Position numbers and translations under genes: made by a program. Shown one piece after another: positions 6,210 to 6,830 of a stretch of DNA of 6,830 nt. The stretch comes from Candidatus Intestinimonas stercorigallinarum (GTDB lineage: Bacteria > Bacillota > Clostridia > Oscillospirales > Oscillospiraceae). Location of the stretch: the NCBI GenBank assembly GCA_019115345.1, contig DXDV01000194.1, forward strand, positions 1-6,830, given 5' to 3'. The stretch's first letter is position 1. Each line of letters starts with the position of its first letter. A model generated the notes under the pieces. It was given only the letters and a program-made list of their open reading frames with translations. It ran no database searches and was not told where the DNA came from.

Positions 6210-6308
6210 GTCATTCTGAGGCCGCAGGCCGAAGAATCCGCGTCCTCTGTCCCAGGATACCGCGCAAAAGGACGGGGGAAACGGATTCTTCGCTTCGCTC
6301 AGAATGAC
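6210..6308. repeat. Long interrupted palindrome (gtcattctgag ... ctcagaatgac)
   Basis: The outer arms gtcattctgag (6210-6220) and ctcagaatgac (6298-6308) are exact inverted copies. So are the inner arms cgaagaatccg (6230-6240) and cggattcttcg (6282-6292). The stem continues with cgtcc (6241-6245) and ggacg (6270-6274). The bases between outer and inner arms differ in length (9 and 5). The RNA would fold into a hairpin of about 99 bases. The gtcattctgag/gaagaatcc type is, to my knowledge, a dispersed intergenic palindrome in several bacterial groups. Confidence 0.7.
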
Positions 6309-6372
6309 AAAGAGAATACGTTCAGAATGACAAGGAGAATACGCTCAGGATGACACAACAGGGAGAATGCGT
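6299..6372 (+). repeat. Three imperfect tandem repeats of about 23 bases
   Basis: Units are 6299-6321, 6322-6344 and 6345-6372. Each starts tcagaatgac or tcaggatgac and ends gagaat(a/g)cg. Units 1 and 2 differ at 2 of 23 positions; unit 3 is 28 bases with a 5-base insertion. The first unit overlaps the right arm of the palindrome at 6210-6308, so the array looks like an outgrowth of that arm. Confidence 0.65.
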
Positions 6373-6395
6373 GGGGCGCGGCGACCCGGCGCGCC
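6371..6395 (+). repeat. 25-bp exact direct repeat, copy 2
   Basis: Identical to 6163-6187. The two copies enclose 183 bases holding the long palindrome and the tandem units. Confidence 0.8.
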
Positions 6396-6418
6396 AGACC
6401 GCGCTGGATACTCCCTCC

Positions 6419-6476
6419 GTCACCTCCGGTGACAGCTCCCTCAAAGAGGGAGCCAATGGGCGGCTGACAGCCGCCC
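6419..6476 (-). terminator. Cluster of three hairpins downstream of uvrA, candidate terminator region
   Basis: Three perfect hairpins with 3-base loops lie back to back: 6458-6476 (8 bp, gggcggct/agccgccc), 6435-6453 (8 bp, gctccctc/gagggagc) and 6419-6433 (6 bp, gtcacc/ggtgac). On the minus strand they begin 15 bases after the uvrA stop at 6492. No strong U-run follows the first; the loop of the second reads TTT. They are likely to end or protect the uvrA transcript, but the same shapes also fit a dispersed palindromic repeat. Confidence 0.5.
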
Positions 6477-6491
6477 CTGCGCTCCAGGCGC

Positions 6492-6830
6492 TCAGCCCCG
6501 CTCCAGCACCGCCTTCAGGTAACGCCCGGTGTAGGAGGCGGGGCACTGGGCCACCTCTTCGGGGGTGCCGGTGCAGACCACGTTCCCGCCGCCGCTGCCA
6601 CCCTCGGGGCCCAGGTCGATGAGGTAGTCGGCGGTCTTGATCACGTCCAGGTTGTGCTCGATGACCACCACGGTGTTGCCCGCGTCCACCAGCTTCTGGA
6701 GGACCTCGATGAGCTTGTGGACGTCGGCGGTGTGGAGGCCGGTGGTGGGCTCGTCCAGGATATAGATGGTCTGGCCGGTGGAGCGCTTGGCCAGCTCGGT
6801 GGCCAGCTTGACCCGCTGAGCCTCGCCGCC
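6492..6830 (-). CDS. uvrA: UvrABC excinuclease subunit A, C-terminal 112 residues (gene enters from outside the window)
   Basis: UvrA is the ATPase that finds bulky DNA lesions and loads UvrB in nucleotide excision repair. The frame is open from the window edge (6830) to TGA at 6494-6492 and encodes the end of the second ABC domain. The partial signature GGEAQRVKLATEL is followed by Walker B YILDEPTTGLH (residues 23-33 of the fragment), the H-loop VVVIEHNLDVI and the UvrA-specific tail YLIDLGPEGGSGGG and SYTGRYLKAVL. These are near-invariant in UvrA and separate it from transporter ABC proteins. The ending ERG is short, as usual. The start and the zinc-binding insertions lie outside the window. 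Hairpins that may end transcription follow at once. Confidence 0.97.
   Translation of the reverse strand, partial: GGEAQRVKLATELAKRSTGQTIYILDEPTTGLHTADVHKLIEVLQKLVDAGNTVVVIEHNLDVIKTADYLIDLGPEGGSGGGNVVCTGTPEEVAQCPASYTGRYLKAVLERG

Larger units (their letters stand above)
6111..6480. repeat. 370-bp composite intergenic repeat block with 11-bp inverted ends
   Basis: Most of the 487-base gene-free stretch between uvrA and the small multidrug export gene is made of repeats. The ends gcaggggcggc (6111-6121) and gccgcccctgc (6470-6480) are exact inverted copies, each part of its own 8-bp hairpin (6115-6133 and 6458-6476). Inside are a 25-bp exact direct repeat, a long inverted repeat, three tandem units of about 23 bases and two more hairpins. 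No coding sequence with family features is seen, and no target-site duplication flanks the ends. It resembles clusters of short palindromic repeats seen between genes in gut Clostridia. Whether it is one element or several piled up cannot be told from one copy. Confidence 0.55.

Noticed and set aside
6005..6214. A 70-residue N-terminal extension of the small multidrug export protein
   Set aside because: It is rich in Arg, Pro and Gly, includes the promoter and part of the repeat block, and would make the protein much longer than its family. The TTG at 6004 has the only good ribosome-binding site.
2825..6307. A 1160-codon open frame on the plus strand, antisense to recD2, the unknown gene and the small multidrug export gene
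   Set aside because: Its predicted protein is dominated by Gly, Pro, Val, His and Gln with no domain, as expected for the reverse frame of GC-rich codons where stops are rare. The opposite strand carries clear family motifs throughout, and no promoter or ribosome-binding site supports it.
6299..6372. Tandem repeats as a CRISPR array
   Set aside because: The units adjoin without spacers, are only about 23 bases long and number three; no cas genes are in the window.
6108..6622. Short open frames across the repeat block and the uvrA end
   Set aside because: They run through palindromes and tandem repeats or antisense to uvrA, lack ribosome-binding sites and show no domain.

Overview
All recognisable genes in this window lie on the minus strand. 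The DNA is GC-rich (third positions mostly G or C), start codons include GTG and TTG, and the ribosome-binding sites are of the Gram-positive AGGAGGTG type. Gene content (RecD2-type helicase, ComEC, a COG2426-type small multidrug export protein) and the short palindromic intergenic repeats suggest a high-GC member of the Clostridia, probably Oscillospirales (Flavonifractor/Intestinimonas-like). The taxonomic call is inference from style, not from a marker gene.

Layout in the direction of transcription (high to low coordinates): (1) 6830-6492, the 3' end of uvrA; (2) 6491-6005, a 487-base non-coding stretch. It holds a block of nested repeats (6111-6480) and, at its far end, a good extended -10 promoter; (3) 6004-5519, a four-helix membrane protein of the small multidrug export family, starting at TTG; (4) 5494-5132, an unrecognised small membrane-anchored protein whose 5' end is folded into a perfect 12-bp hairpin; (5) 5098-2885, recD2, starting at TTG; (6) 2884-2726, a 159-base gap with three compact hairpins (possible terminators, one possibly an operator) and a tentative promoter; (7) 2725-2507, a small XRE-type repressor; (8) 2514-262, comEC, overlapping the XRE gene by 8 bases; (9) 250-1, the 5' end of holA, whose Shine-Dalgarno overlaps the comEC stop codon.

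There appear to be two transcription units after uvrA: small multidrug export gene - unknown gene - recD2, and XRE - comEC - holA. Four of the genes act on DNA: UvrA in excision repair, RecD2 as a helicase in repair and recombination, ComEC as the single-strand DNA uptake channel, and HolA in clamp loading. No complete unknown system is evident. The most interesting items are the XRE gene translationally coupled to comEC, the hairpin over the start of the unknown membrane gene, and the composite repeat block between uvrA and the next gene.
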